64,000 bases of DNA, taken from Clostridia bacterium (GTDB taxonomy: Bacteria > Bacillota_A > Clostridia > Oscillospirales > CAG-272). The DNA lies in NCBI GenBank assembly GCA_017468115.1, contig JAFUJS010000025.1, positions 15,713-79,712 on the forward strand, in the 5' to 3' direction. A model generated the notes under the pieces. The model made no database searches. It saw only the letters and a list, made by a program, of their open reading frames with translations, and had not been told where the DNA came from. A program made the translations under genes and the position numbers. Below, in pieces: positions 8,759 through 16,655 of the stretch. Numbering within the stretch: the first letter of the stretch is position 1; every line of letters begins with the position of its first letter.

Positions 8759-9193
8759 TTATTCCTTGAATGCCTTGCCGCATGCCGGGCAGATAAGATC
8801 CTCAGGATCAAGCTCGTTATCAAAGCAGATTGTTTCGCCACAATGTGGGCACATAGCCTCCATGTAGTCCTCGTCACAGCAATCACATTCCTCATCACAG
8901 CAGCAATCGCAATCGTCGTCGCAGCAGTCACAATCGTCTTCACAATCGCAATCACACTCGTCCTCGCAATCATAGAGGTATTCCTCTACGTCGCCAAGGT
9001 CGTGGTCAATCTCCTCGATGTAATCGCCGAGAGTAGCAACCTCATCATCAATATCAGCAACTGTGTTGCAAATGTCGGAAAGAAGGTCGATAATTGCGTT
9101 TAATACCTTGCCCTCCGGCTTTGTTGCATCCAGGTTCAAGCCCTCTGCAAGACCCTTAATATATGCGCATTTTTCTAAGATATCCATTTCCAT
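8759..9193 (-). CDS. CD1247-type protein with Cys/Asp-rich segment and zinc ribbon
   Basis: 144 residues. The N-terminal helical part (1-72) resembles the CD1247 N-terminal domain of clostridial proteins of unknown function. Residues 75-107 are almost only Cys, Asp and Glu, with 14 cysteines in about 31 positions. The C-terminus is a zinc ribbon with CPHC (115-118) and CPAC (135-138). The composition points to metal binding, but no function is known. The start is supported by GGAGG seven-plus bases upstream. The DNA of the Cys/Asp segment is repetitive and could vary by slippage. Confidence 0.75.
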   Translation of the reverse strand: MEMDILEKCAYIKGLAEGLNLDATKPEGKVLNAIIDLLSDICNTVADIDDEVATLGDYIEEIDHDLGDVEEYLYDCEDECDCDCEDDCDCCDDDCDCCCDEECDCCDEDYMEAMCPHCGETICFDNELDPEDLICPACGKAFKE

Positions 9194-9231
9194 AGTAAAA
9201 TCCTCCGTTTTTTCGTAATTTATAAATTTAT

Positions 9232-9255
9232 GGGACCGAGTTTTATGCCGGTCCC
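9232..9255 (-). terminator. Hairpin downstream of efp
   Basis: GGGACCG/CGGTCCC stem (9232-9238 and 9249-9255) with a 10-base loop, just after the efp stop on the minus strand. The T tract is poor, so termination may be partial. Confidence 0.55.
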
Positions 9256-9269
9256 TTAAATTCTGTCAA

Positions 9270-9833
9270 TTATTTGTTTACTCTTTCAAGGTACTCGCCA
9301 ACTCTTGTATCAATTCTGATAAGGTCACCCTCGTTGATAAAGATTGGAACTCTTACAACAGCACCTGTTTCAAGTGTAGCAGCCTTTGTTACGTTTGTAG
9401 CTGTATCGCCACGAACACCAGGCTCAGTTTCTGTGATGTAGAGGTCAACAAATGTTGGTGGCTCTACTGCGAAAACCTCTCCCTTAATAGAAGAAAGCTT
9501 GCACATTTCGTTTTCCTTAACGAACTTGAAGTTGTCGCCAAGCTTGTGAGAGTCAACAGGAATCTGCTCATAGGACTCCATATCCATGAAGTAGTAAAGC
9601 TCTCCATCGTTGTAGAGGTACTGAAGTTCTCTACGCTCAACCTGAACTGTTTCAAACTTTGCTGTTGGGTTAAAGGAAGCCTCACGTGTGGCACCGGAAA
9701 CAACGTCTCTGTACTTTGTTCTTACAAAAGCAGCGCCCTTACCCGGCTTAACGTGTTGGAACTCAATAACCTGATATACCTTACCCTCCATTTCGAAGGT
9801 AACACCATTTCTAAAATCTCCAGCTGTAATCAT
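9270..9833 (-). CDS. efp: Translation elongation factor P
   Basis: 187 residues, full length for EF-P, with the three OB/KOW-type domains in order. The N-terminal loop KPGKGAAF has Lys32 at the position that is modified in other bacteria; it binds near the peptidyl-transferase centre and rescues ribosomes stalled at polyproline. The C-terminal motif [10 protein letters not shown] is intact. Its own promoter lies at 9908-9936, and it follows the Xaa-Pro peptidase gene, a pairing common in Firmicutes. Confidence 0.97.
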   Translation of the reverse strand: MITAGDFRNGVTFEMEGKVYQVIEFQHVKPGKGAAFVRTKYRDVVSGATREASFNPTAKFETVQVERRELQYLYNDGELYYFMDMESYEQIPVDSHKLGDNFKFVKENEMCKLSSIKGEVFAVEPPTFVDLYITETEPGVRGDTATNVTKAATLETGAVVRVPIFINEGDLIRIDTRVGEYLERVNK

Positions 9834-9907
9834 ATGTCTTTTCCTTTTCTTGGCGTTTAGTATTTGTATGCACAGTCCGCCACAACTGCATCTAAATTTA
9901 CAATGAT

Positions 9908-9936
9908 ATTTTACTATAAAAAGAGTAATATTGCAA
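9908..9936 (-). promoter_or_regulatory. Sigma-A-like promoter for efp
   Basis: Minus strand TTGCAA, 17 bases, TAAAAT, about 75 bases upstream of the efp ATG, in the gap behind pepP. Confidence 0.55.
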
Positions 9937-9975
9937 TAGGTATTTGCAAGATTTTTCCTAAATTAACCAAATTTC

Positions 9976-11034
9976 TTATAGTTCTATTAGGTTTTTCCTT
10001 GATTTTGTGAAATTTTTGATGCCATTTTCGCAAATTAGCACCATATCCTCAATTCTTGTGCCGTATTTTCCAGGAATGTATATTCCCGGCTCAACCGTTA
10101 CCACATTGCCCGGAACGAGAATTTTGCCCTGTGCCTTGGGGGAAAGTGCAGGTGTTTCGTGAACCTCAAGTCCTACACTATGGCCGAGGGAGTGTCCAAA
10201 ATAGCCCTCGTAATCCTTGTAAATTATGTCTCTTGCCACCTTGTCCGCTTGATAGCAATCCTTGCCACCGTTTTCTAAGTATTCAAGCGCCCTTAGCTGT
10301 GCCTCAAGCACGGTGTTATACAGCTTTTTCATTTCGTCGTCAGCCTTGCCGATGCAAACTGTTCTTGTCATATCGGAATGATAGCCGTTAACTGTGGCGC
10401 CAAAGTCCATTGTGAAAAAGCCCTTTTTGATTTTTGTGTGGGACGGAACACCGTGGGGAAGCGAGGTTTTTTCTGCGCTTATGGAAATTGTTTCAAAGCT
10501 TTTGTCCTCTGCCCCGTGCTTTTTCATAAAATACTCAAGCTCGGTAGCGATGTCCGCCTCGGTCAGGTCTGTTGACAGAATGCCCAAAATATGCTCAAAC
10601 GCCATATCGGTAATGATTTGCGCCTGTTCCATTTGGGAAACCTCCCAAGAGTCCTTTACCTGACGCATTTTTTCAACCATATCGCCAATTGGCACAAGCT
10701 CTGCGGTGGAAAACAATGCCTTGTAACCATTGTAGGCGCTGACGCTTACGTGTCTGTCCTCAAAGCCAAGCCTTTTTATATACTTATTTTCTGTGATAAT
10801 GGCGCCCATTTCCTTGGGGTCCTTAACCTGATAGGTACCTGACAGAAGCTTTTCTGCAACCTCAACATATCGAAAGTCCTCAAGGGCGTACGCATTGTCC
10901 TTTGTTATTATTATGAAGCCGTCCTCGTTGTCAAATTTGGTAAAATATCTATGGCTTGTTCTGGCAGACAGAAAAACTGCGTCAAGCCCCTTTTCCTCCA
11001 TGCTTTGACGAAGGGCATTTATTCTACTTAACAT
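9976..11034 (-). CDS. pepP: Xaa-Pro aminopeptidase, M24 family
   Basis: 352 residues. A creatinase-like N-terminal domain (about 1-125) is followed by the pita-bread M24 domain. All five metal ligands are visible: Asp210 and Asp221 (MDFGATVNGYHSD), His285 (GHSLGHSVGLEVHE), Glu315 (TVEPGIY) and Glu329 (TRIED). It releases N-terminal residues before proline in the cytoplasm. Neighbouring efp also deals with proline-rich sequences. The symbol is by family (YqhT/PepP-like); prolidase (PepQ) is an alternative. Confidence 0.9.
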   Translation of the reverse strand: MLSRINALRQSMEEKGLDAVFLSARTSHRYFTKFDNEDGFIIITKDNAYALEDFRYVEVAEKLLSGTYQVKDPKEMGAIITENKYIKRLGFEDRHVSVSAYNGYKALFSTAELVPIGDMVEKMRQVKDSWEVSQMEQAQIITDMAFEHILGILSTDLTEADIATELEYFMKKHGAEDKSFETISISAEKTSLPHGVPSHTKIKKGFFTMDFGATVNGYHSDMTRTVCIGKADDEMKKLYNTVLEAQLRALEYLENGGKDCYQADKVARDIIYKDYEGYFGHSLGHSVGLEVHETPALSPKAQGKILVPGNVVTVEPGIYIPGKYGTRIEDMVLICENGIKNFTKSRKNLIEL

Positions 11035-11063
11035 ATTGTACCTCGTTTTACATTATTTATTAA

Positions 11064-11092
11064 AGTATATCACACTTTATTTTTCTATTCAA
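11064..11092 (-). promoter_or_regulatory. Sigma-A-like promoter for the Xaa-Pro aminopeptidase
   Basis: Minus strand TTGAAT, 17 bases, TATACT, 30 bases upstream of the start codon. Confidence 0.6.
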
Positions 11093-11101
11093 GGAATTTT
11101 G

Positions 11102-11130
11102 TTGACAAATTTTTTAGTAAGTGTTAAGAT
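11102..11130 (+). promoter_or_regulatory. Sigma-A-like promoter for the secreted 454-aa protein
   Basis: TTGACA, 17 bases, TAAGAT, 34 bases upstream of the ATG at 11164. Confidence 0.65.
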
Positions 11131-11163
11131 ATTTGTAGAACTGATTTTAGAAAAGAGGTTTTT

Positions 11164-12528
11164 ATGGTAAAAAATCTTAAAAATATACTTTTGCCGATTT
11201 TCCTTTCAATCGTTTTTATGATTTTAATGGGAATAACGGTATTTGCCGAGGATTGCCTGCATCAGGGCGCTGTTGACGACGGCAGGTGCGAAACCGCTCT
11301 TATTTGTCCCGATTGCGGCGATACTGTAAAGGAAGCATTAACACACGATTTTGTGCCTGTGGATTTGGTTGCTCACGAGGACGGGGCGCTTTACGGAATT
11401 ACCAAGTATGATGCTTGTACAAACGAGGGCTGTGGGGCGAAAAGAACTACTACACACAACACATTTTTTGAGCAGGTTGGCTATTCTATTTCACAGGATT
11501 CAATATCCTCCAGCTTTTATTCCTTCCCTACTGTGCTTAAGGCTTACGCAAAGTTCAAGAATATTAAGCTGGACTTTGGTCTTATTGCTACCTCTGAAAA
11601 GGGTCTTGGCGGTTCACTTCCTCTAAAGGCTGACGGAACACCTAATTCCTTTGTTAAGAAGTCAAGCTTTGTTGGCTCCTCAAGCTTTATGCACGATATA
11701 AAAATCAATAATGTTACCTCTGATATTTTAAACGAAAAGTTTTTGATTTGCTATTATGTGATTTTAGGCGATGATATTTATTACATTCAGCGTGGAAATA
11801 TCATAACAAGCTATGAAGGACTTTATTTTGTCAGCCACAATATGTTTGATAATTCAAGAGATGAGTACGGCGGGTTTGGTACAAGCCAAACTGTAACCTC
11901 TGCTGACAGGAACAAGCAGATGGCAAGCTCCCAGGCGGACTTTAATACAGGCTCCGACTTATCAAATATAAATGATGTAAAAAATACTGCAAATATGGTT
12001 ACGGTTGGCGGCGCACTGGCAAATTACCCTAACGCAAGCGACCTGCTTTCCCATTTTCTTGATGGTAGCGGCAGTAACTATAATTTAATTATTGATACCT
12101 TTTTGAAGGATTCTGTTGCCAAAAACAACAGAAATATTGATATGAACAAGGCAATGTCAGCCTGCGAGGTACTGGCACAGCCGGGAAAGAGCTTAACCTT
12201 CTATCAGGTTGAGGAAAGCCTTTTCCATAACCTTGAGGGGGACTGGAAAAATGCCCTTGGCTCATACTTTACAAGCATAAGAGTTGAAAATCTTGTGGTG
12301 GGAGTTGATGCACAAGGAAACACTATTTACTCTGCTGATTTTGTTTATATCGTTCAGGATTACTACAACTGGGATGCTAATGACACAAATAAGCTATTTG
12401 GTTTGATTTCTCCATTTGAGCTTCATCAGCTACACAAGGCAGGTCTTGCCAAGGAATTTTTGACCTATGGAGAAAAGACCTTCCACCTTAACTGGACAAA
12501 GGGAGAAAGATTTGATTTAACAAAATAA
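11164..12528 (+). CDS. Secreted protein of unknown function with Cys-rich N-terminal segment
   Basis: 454 residues. An N-terminal signal peptide (about 1-28, cleavage after TVFA) is followed by a segment with paired cysteines (CLHQGAVDDGRC, CPDCG, then CTNEGCG) that looks like a zinc-ribbon-type repeat of secreted gut clostridial proteins. Residues about 100-235 resemble the C-terminal domain of the neighbouring 849-aa leucine-rich-repeat protein: both have GYS, a GL(I/V) strand, and a C(A/Y)YVI...YI..G strand near the end. I know no function for it. GAGG precedes the ATG. It is convergent with the LRR gene cluster. Confidence 0.7.
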   Translation: MVKNLKNILLPIFLSIVFMILMGITVFAEDCLHQGAVDDGRCETALICPDCGDTVKEALTHDFVPVDLVAHEDGALYGITKYDACTNEGCGAKRTTTHNTFFEQVGYSISQDSISSSFYSFPTVLKAYAKFKNIKLDFGLIATSEKGLGGSLPLKADGTPNSFVKKSSFVGSSSFMHDIKINNVTSDILNEKFLICYYVILGDDIYYIQRGNIITSYEGLYFVSHNMFDNSRDEYGGFGTSQTVTSADRNKQMASSQADFNTGSDLSNINDVKNTANMVTVGGALANYPNASDLLSHFLDGSGSNYNLIIDTFLKDSVAKNNRNIDMNKAMSACEVLAQPGKSLTFYQVEESLFHNLEGDWKNALGSYFTSIRVENLVVGVDAQGNTIYSADFVYIVQDYYNWDANDTNKLFGLISPFELHQLHKAGLAKEFLTYGEKTFHLNWTKGERFDLTK

Positions 12529-12556
12529 AAAAAGGAGCGAATTTCGCTCCTTTTTT
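12527..12556 (+). terminator. Terminator of the 454-aa secreted protein gene
   Basis: GGAGCGA/TCGCTCC stem (12534-12550), 3-base loop, A run before and T run after. It may also end minus-strand transcription of the small gene at 12563. Confidence 0.9.
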
Positions 12557-12562
12557 GTTCTT

Positions 12563-12739
12563 TTAGAATAGCAAATCCTTAATATTCGCTGTGGATGTAC
12601 CCTTTGTTACGTCAACTGCGCCCTTGCCGTCGCCATAGTCAAATGTGGTTTCCTCTGTAGAAATATTGTTTGGAGAAAACTCCATAATATCCTCACTTGC
12701 TATTACTTCTATTTCATAGCCGGGTCTTGTGTATTTCAT
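12563..12739 (-). CDS. Small 58-aa protein coupled to the LRR surface protein
   Basis: An unbroken 58-residue frame starting MKYTRPGYEIEVIASEDIM and ending IKDLLF, with a central acidic FDYGDGKG. Its ATG overlaps the TAA of the 849-aa gene by one base (TAATG), and a GGAGG site lies 11-15 bases upstream, so it is translated by coupling. Short proteins beginning M(K)Y-x-x-P-x-x-E-I are recurrent in gut Clostridia as uncharacterised ORFs; that is from memory. The opening resembles a peptide leader, but no maturation enzyme is adjacent. The function is unknown. Confidence 0.65.
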   Translation of the reverse strand: MKYTRPGYEIEVIASEDIMEFSPNNISTEETTFDYGDGKGAVDVTKGTSTANIKDLLF

Positions 12740-15288
12740 TATGCGTTTTCCTCCTTCTTAATTATGATTTCGGTTGTTTGATTTGCTTCTGCGTTTGCAA
12801 CAACCTCGTTATATGTTACAGGGTCAACTGCGCTTGTGTTTGCACCGTTACTGATATATGTTACAGTACCATTGTCGATTACGTATGCACATACAAATAG
12901 CTCTGTATTGTGGTAATCTGCTGTCAAGCCTGTTACCTGCATTTCAAATATTGAGTAGTTTCTCTTATCGTCAAAGGAAACGCTAAATGCGCCAGCCTTA
13001 AGTGTTGTGCCGTCGAAGAGTGTATTTGTTGCGCCAAGCTTTGCAACAGAGCCAACTACCAAGCCGTACTGTACGGTTGTTTGGTTTGCCTCTTCGTATG
13101 CCACAAGTGCGTCGCTATTTACTGCAAAGCCTTGAAGGATTGCTGTGCCACTGTATGAATAGCCGTTGTTTACAAAGATTGCCGGAACTTGGTATTCTGC
13201 ATTGTCAGAAATTGTGAAGCTTTCAACTGTGCAGTCCTCTCTGTCGCAAAGATAATACTTATAACCGATTTTTAAATATCCATCGGTATATTTTATTGAA
13301 TCAATTTCACCTGCTAAATGACCCATAGCATCAGCTGTCTCTTCTGTGCCAATGTACACGCCACAAGGACAATCGTATCTTGTATATTCTTTTTCAGTAC
13401 AAGTTGCAGGAGTTACTTTCACTATAGCCCTTACATGCCATGTAACATCATTTTCATCCAACTCTATCGCTGTTTCAACAGTTACATCGCTTGTTACATT
13501 TATCAAATTGTATGCTGCTTTACTATGACAGAAAATCATTTTACAATTTGTTCCCACATTTTTTGTAGGTCTGCTAACCATTGTAAAGTCATCAAGTCCC
13601 AAGTCGCTTTCATTTACAAAGTAGTAAGTAATGTTTGATTGTTCGATATCATACTTGAAGTTCACCATATCGCCAAGAAATACAATTGATTTGGCCTCAT
13701 CCCTACCGCAGTTTCTAAATACACCCGCAACATGGAAATTTGAGAATCCTTCAGGAAATACTACTATTTTGTTTATCGAATAGCAGTTCATAAATATATC
13801 TTCTGTTCCCTTTTTGCTACCGAATCCTGTGAGCGAAGTTGGCAAGAAATAAACGTCAGGTTTTTCAGGCTGTGGGAATTCAGAATCAACATACACTTGA
13901 CTTACTGTAAATGGTTCCTGAACAAAATAAAGATTCTCACAGTATGTAAAAGCGCCCTGTCCTGAATAGTTTGTACCAATTGATGTTACTGTGTTTGGCA
14001 TATAAACCGCCTCAAGAGAAGTACAACCATTAAATCCACGGTCAGGTATTGATTTTAGTTTTACTGGCAGAGACACTGCTTTCAACGAGGTGCAACCCAT
14101 AAACACGCCCCAACTTGGTAGTTCGAACGTATTTTGATTGTCCCCAAAATCCAAAAACTGAAGGTTTGAGCAATCTTGAAACGCTGCCGCGCCGATTTTT
14201 GTTAGAGTTGTAGGGAATTGTATATACTTAATTGAACTACAATATTGGAAAGCACTTTCATCAATTGTTTTTACTCCATCTGGTAAAATGACTATGCTTG
14301 GAAGCGATTTGCAGTTTTTAAAAGCACTTTTTCCTATAGAAGTTACTTTAACAGGAAAATCAATTTCTGCAAGCAATGTGCAACCATTGAATAGACTGTT
14401 TGGAATTGATGTTACTAGATCAGGAATCTTAATTGATGTAATAGATGTACAGCCTTCAAACACGCCTTGACCAAGTGATTTTACACCATCATGAAGCTCA
14501 ATCGATTTCAAAGATTGACAATTTACAAAAGCATATCCGGTGATAGCTGTAATGTTTTCCGGAACAACAACATCTGTAACGACCTCTCCATCGATTTCAA
14601 GATCCTTCACATAGTATGTAGGATTTGAAGTGGCACTTCCAAATGTTATGCTTGAATACCATTGTTCAAGTGTGCCCTTATACTCTAAGCTTGTAATATT
14701 TGTACAGCCATCAAATGCATATCCGTTGATTTTCTTGATATTTTCGTGCATTACGATGGAAGTCAAAGATTTACAATTGTAAAAGCAATAGGATGAAATT
14801 TCTGTTACAGCTTCGGGAATCACTAATTCTGTAAGAAGAATGTTGTTAAAATATATGTCTTTAGCATAGTTCAATGGTACAGAATTGCTATAATTTGTAG
14901 AAATTTTACACCATTGCTCAAGTGTACCGGTGTAGTTAAACTTTTTCAAATTAGAAACGCCATTAAAAGCATCTCCTTTAAAAGTAACAACAGTACTAGG
15001 AATTTCAATTGATGTAATGTTTTTGTTGCCCTTGAAAGCGTTATTTGAGATTGTTGTTACAACATATGTCTTCTCTTCGAAAATAACACTTTCTGGAATA
15101 ACAACATCAGTAATTGTTATCTCTTGGTTGTCTGTGCTTAAGATTGCATAGCCGTCAAAGCCCTCGTAATCTGTCGACTCTGTAAGAGTATAGTGCAGGT
15201 CGCCGATTTGGGTTGCACTTACAGAAAGAGCCAAAATTACTACGAGCAAAAGCGACATTGCAAGAGTAAGCAAAATTCTCTTTTTCAT
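12739..15288 (-). CDS. BspA-like leucine-rich-repeat (LRR_5) secreted protein
   Basis: 849 residues. The signal peptide is at 1-26 (MKKRILLTLAM start, cleavage after SVSA). Residues about 40-560 form many LRR_5 (Treponema pallidum/BspA type) repeats, with the recurring pattern of IP.. V.SIG..AF..C.SL..I. Two 40-residue inserts each contain the phrase LEQWC or LEQWY. The C-terminal third (about 640-849) has a Cys-containing segment and then a domain also recognisable in the 454-aa neighbour. There is no LPxTG or clear anchor. Such proteins act in adhesion or interaction in gut and oral bacteria. AAGGAG precedes the ATG, and the promoter is at 15322-15350. Confidence 0.88.
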   Translation of the reverse strand: MKKRILLTLAMSLLLVVILALSVSATQIGDLHYTLTESTDYEGFDGYAILSTDNQEITITDVVIPESVIFEEKTYVVTTISNNAFKGNKNITSIEIPSTVVTFKGDAFNGVSNLKKFNYTGTLEQWCKISTNYSNSVPLNYAKDIYFNNILLTELVIPEAVTEISSYCFYNCKSLTSIVMHENIKKINGYAFDGCTNITSLEYKGTLEQWYSSITFGSATSNPTYYVKDLEIDGEVVTDVVVPENITAITGYAFVNCQSLKSIELHDGVKSLGQGVFEGCTSITSIKIPDLVTSIPNSLFNGCTLLAEIDFPVKVTSIGKSAFKNCKSLPSIVILPDGVKTIDESAFQYCSSIKYIQFPTTLTKIGAAAFQDCSNLQFLDFGDNQNTFELPSWGVFMGCTSLKAVSLPVKLKSIPDRGFNGCTSLEAVYMPNTVTSIGTNYSGQGAFTYCENLYFVQEPFTVSQVYVDSEFPQPEKPDVYFLPTSLTGFGSKKGTEDIFMNCYSINKIVVFPEGFSNFHVAGVFRNCGRDEAKSIVFLGDMVNFKYDIEQSNITYYFVNESDLGLDDFTMVSRPTKNVGTNCKMIFCHSKAAYNLINVTSDVTVETAIELDENDVTWHVRAIVKVTPATCTEKEYTRYDCPCGVYIGTEETADAMGHLAGEIDSIKYTDGYLKIGYKYYLCDREDCTVESFTISDNAEYQVPAIFVNNGYSYSGTAILQGFAVNSDALVAYEEANQTTVQYGLVVGSVAKLGATNTLFDGTTLKAGAFSVSFDDKRNYSIFEMQVTGLTADYHNTELFVCAYVIDNGTVTYISNGANTSAVDPVTYNEVVANAEANQTTEIIIKKEENA

Positions 15289-15321
15289 AAATTTCTCCTT
15301 AAAAATATAATTTACGCTCGT

Positions 15322-15350
15322 ATTTTAACATAGGTGTGGAAAACTGTCAA
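15322..15350 (-). promoter_or_regulatory. Sigma-A-like promoter for the LRR protein operon
   Basis: Minus strand TTGACA, 17 bases, TAAAAT. A 17-base homopolymer (A on plus, 15358-15374) lies 7 bases upstream of the -35. Confidence 0.7.
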
Positions 15351-15357
15351 GTTCAAC

Positions 15358-15374
15358 AAAAAAAAAAAAAAAAA
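15358..15374. repeat. 17-base A/T homopolymer next to a surface-protein promoter
   Basis: Seventeen consecutive A on the plus strand, directly behind the -35 box of the LRR protein promoter. The rest of the 15375-15540 gap is AT-rich and shows no convincing gene. Confidence 0.9.
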
Positions 15375-15540
15375 TGGCTCATTTTTGTTAATTGTGCATA
15401 AGTAATTCGGAAAAGTTGTTGATTAGTCCACAAAAGGCGTGGTATTTTACCCTTTTTCAGATTGGTATTTTTTTGCAGCTTTGTGAGAAAATGTATTTGT
15501 GAATTTTTTGTAAATTTACGTTTATTAATATAAATGCACA

Positions 15541-15570
15541 AAAAAAATCCCGTGTGAAACGGGATTTATT
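15541..15570 (-). terminator. Terminator of tcdA
   Basis: AAATCCCGT/ACGGGATTT stem (15545-15567), 5-base loop, followed on the minus strand by seven T. The gene's TAA overlaps the stem. Confidence 0.88.
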
Positions 15571-16255
15571 TTATTAAGTCCTTAATGACCTCTGATGCGA
15601 TTATTAGTCCTGCCACAGACGGTGTGAAGGCGCAGGATGCGGGAACGTATCGTTGGTCCTTGTCTGCCTGCTTTATAGGCAACTCGTCGGAATAGACCAC
15701 CTTGAGGCCTTTTACACCTCTCTTCTTAAGCTCGCTACGCATAACACGGGCAAGGGGACAAACAGAGGTTTTGTAAATATCTGCCACCTTGAAGGCGCAG
15801 GGATTTAGCTTGTTGCCTGCCCCCATTGAGGAAATTAGTCTAACTCCTAGCTGCTCACATTTAACGGCAAGCTCCACCTTGCCTGATACCATATCTATTG
15901 CATCAACCACGTAATCGTAGGCTGACAAATCAAAATCCTTTGAGGTTTCGGGTGTGTATAGGGCGCAAATATCATTAACCTTAATTTGCGGATTAATGTC
16001 TAGCATCCTTTCCTTCATAACTGAAACCTTGGCTTTGCCAATGGTTGAGTGAAGGGCGATAATTTGTCGATTTATGTTTGAGAGAGAAACTGCATCGTTA
16101 TCTACAATGTCAATCTGCCCTATTCCGCATCTTGCAAGCGCCTCACAGGTGTAGCCACCAACACCGCCAACGCCAAAAACAATAACTTTTTTGGTTTTCA
16201 GAGTGCTTACTGCTTCTTCTCCTATAAGCATTTCAAGCCTTGATAGCTCCTCCAT
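15566..16255 (-). CDS. tcdA: tRNA threonylcarbamoyladenosine dehydratase (ThiF/E1-like)
   Basis: 229 residues, typical for the TcdA/YgdL group. The ATP-binding Rossmann motif GVGGVGG is at about 28-34, followed by DNDAVSLSNINRQ, the E1-family adenylation motif. There is a conserved SSMGAGNK segment, CPLARVMR, and a C-terminal GLIIASEVIKDLI. It catalyses ATP-dependent cyclisation of t6A37 to ct6A37 in tRNAs. The GGAGGG site lies directly at the edge of the MITE-like repeat copy 1, so the promoter must be inside or beyond that repeat. Confidence 0.9.
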   Translation of the reverse strand: MEELSRLEMLIGEEAVSTLKTKKVIVFGVGGVGGYTCEALARCGIGQIDIVDNDAVSLSNINRQIIALHSTIGKAKVSVMKERMLDINPQIKVNDICALYTPETSKDFDLSAYDYVVDAIDMVSGKVELAVKCEQLGVRLISSMGAGNKLNPCAFKVADIYKTSVCPLARVMRSELKKRGVKGLKVVYSDELPIKQADKDQRYVPASCAFTPSVAGLIIASEVIKDLIK

Positions 16256-16269
16256 TTTATTCCCTCCTT

Positions 16270-16546
16270 ATGCCTTGTGAGAGTAATACGAACCAGTTTT
16301 GGAACGGACAAAACTCCCGTCTTTGGCGTTAAAATTTTTTGAAATATTTTTATATATCGGCAAAATTTTGCCTTAAACACGAGCCTCTTGGCTCGTTCGA
16401 AAATGCCTTGCACCTATAACCTAACTATTTAGAGATGGTTTTTGGTGCGGAGGAGGCAGGCTTATTAGCATAAGCCAACGACGACAAGCCTAAAAACGCT
16501 TTGAGCAGCAGGCTTTAGGCTGGTTCGCATCACTCTCGCAAGGCAT
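16270..16546. repeat. MITE-like repeat, copy 1 (277 bp)
   Basis: It is bounded by near-perfect terminal inverted repeats: ATGCCTTGTGAGAGT at the left and the complement of ATGCCTTGCGAGAGT at the right. The same sequence in inverse orientation, about 85 percent alike by eye, is at 19772-20036. Internal landmarks shared by both copies are AACCAGTTTTGGAACGGACA, a CGAGCC/GGCTCG hairpin, a central TGCCTTGCACCTA, and AAGCCAACGACGACAA. No transposase gene is inside. It sits between the tcdA ribosome site and the promoter of the mannosidase gene. A 63-aa frame across it appears fortuitous. Confidence 0.85.
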
Positions 16547-16595
16547 CGTTTGTAACAGTATAGTAGCACATTTGGAACAAAATTGCAAACTTTTA

Positions 16596-16624
16596 TTGCT
16601 TTTTGTTTTACGGTGTGGTAAAAT
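16596..16624 (+). promoter_or_regulatory. Sigma-A-like promoter for the alpha-mannosidase
   Basis: TTGCTT, 17 bases, TAAAAT, starting 50 bases beyond the MITE-like copy 1 and 31 bases upstream of the ATG. Confidence 0.6.
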
Positions 16625-16655
16625 TCAAGAAGAAATACGTTTTTAGGAGTTTATT

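Noticed and set aside
9546..9860. 104-aa ORF opposite efp
   Set aside because: Shadow frame of a clearly recognised gene; no start signal.
15353..15541. 62-aa ORF on the minus strand
   Set aside because: It ends in a run of Phe codons from the homopolymer, has no ribosome site, and overlaps the LRR promoter.
16222..16413. 63-aa ORF with similarity to the extended flippase start
   Set aside because: The similarity comes from the shared MITE-like repeat, not from a common protein.
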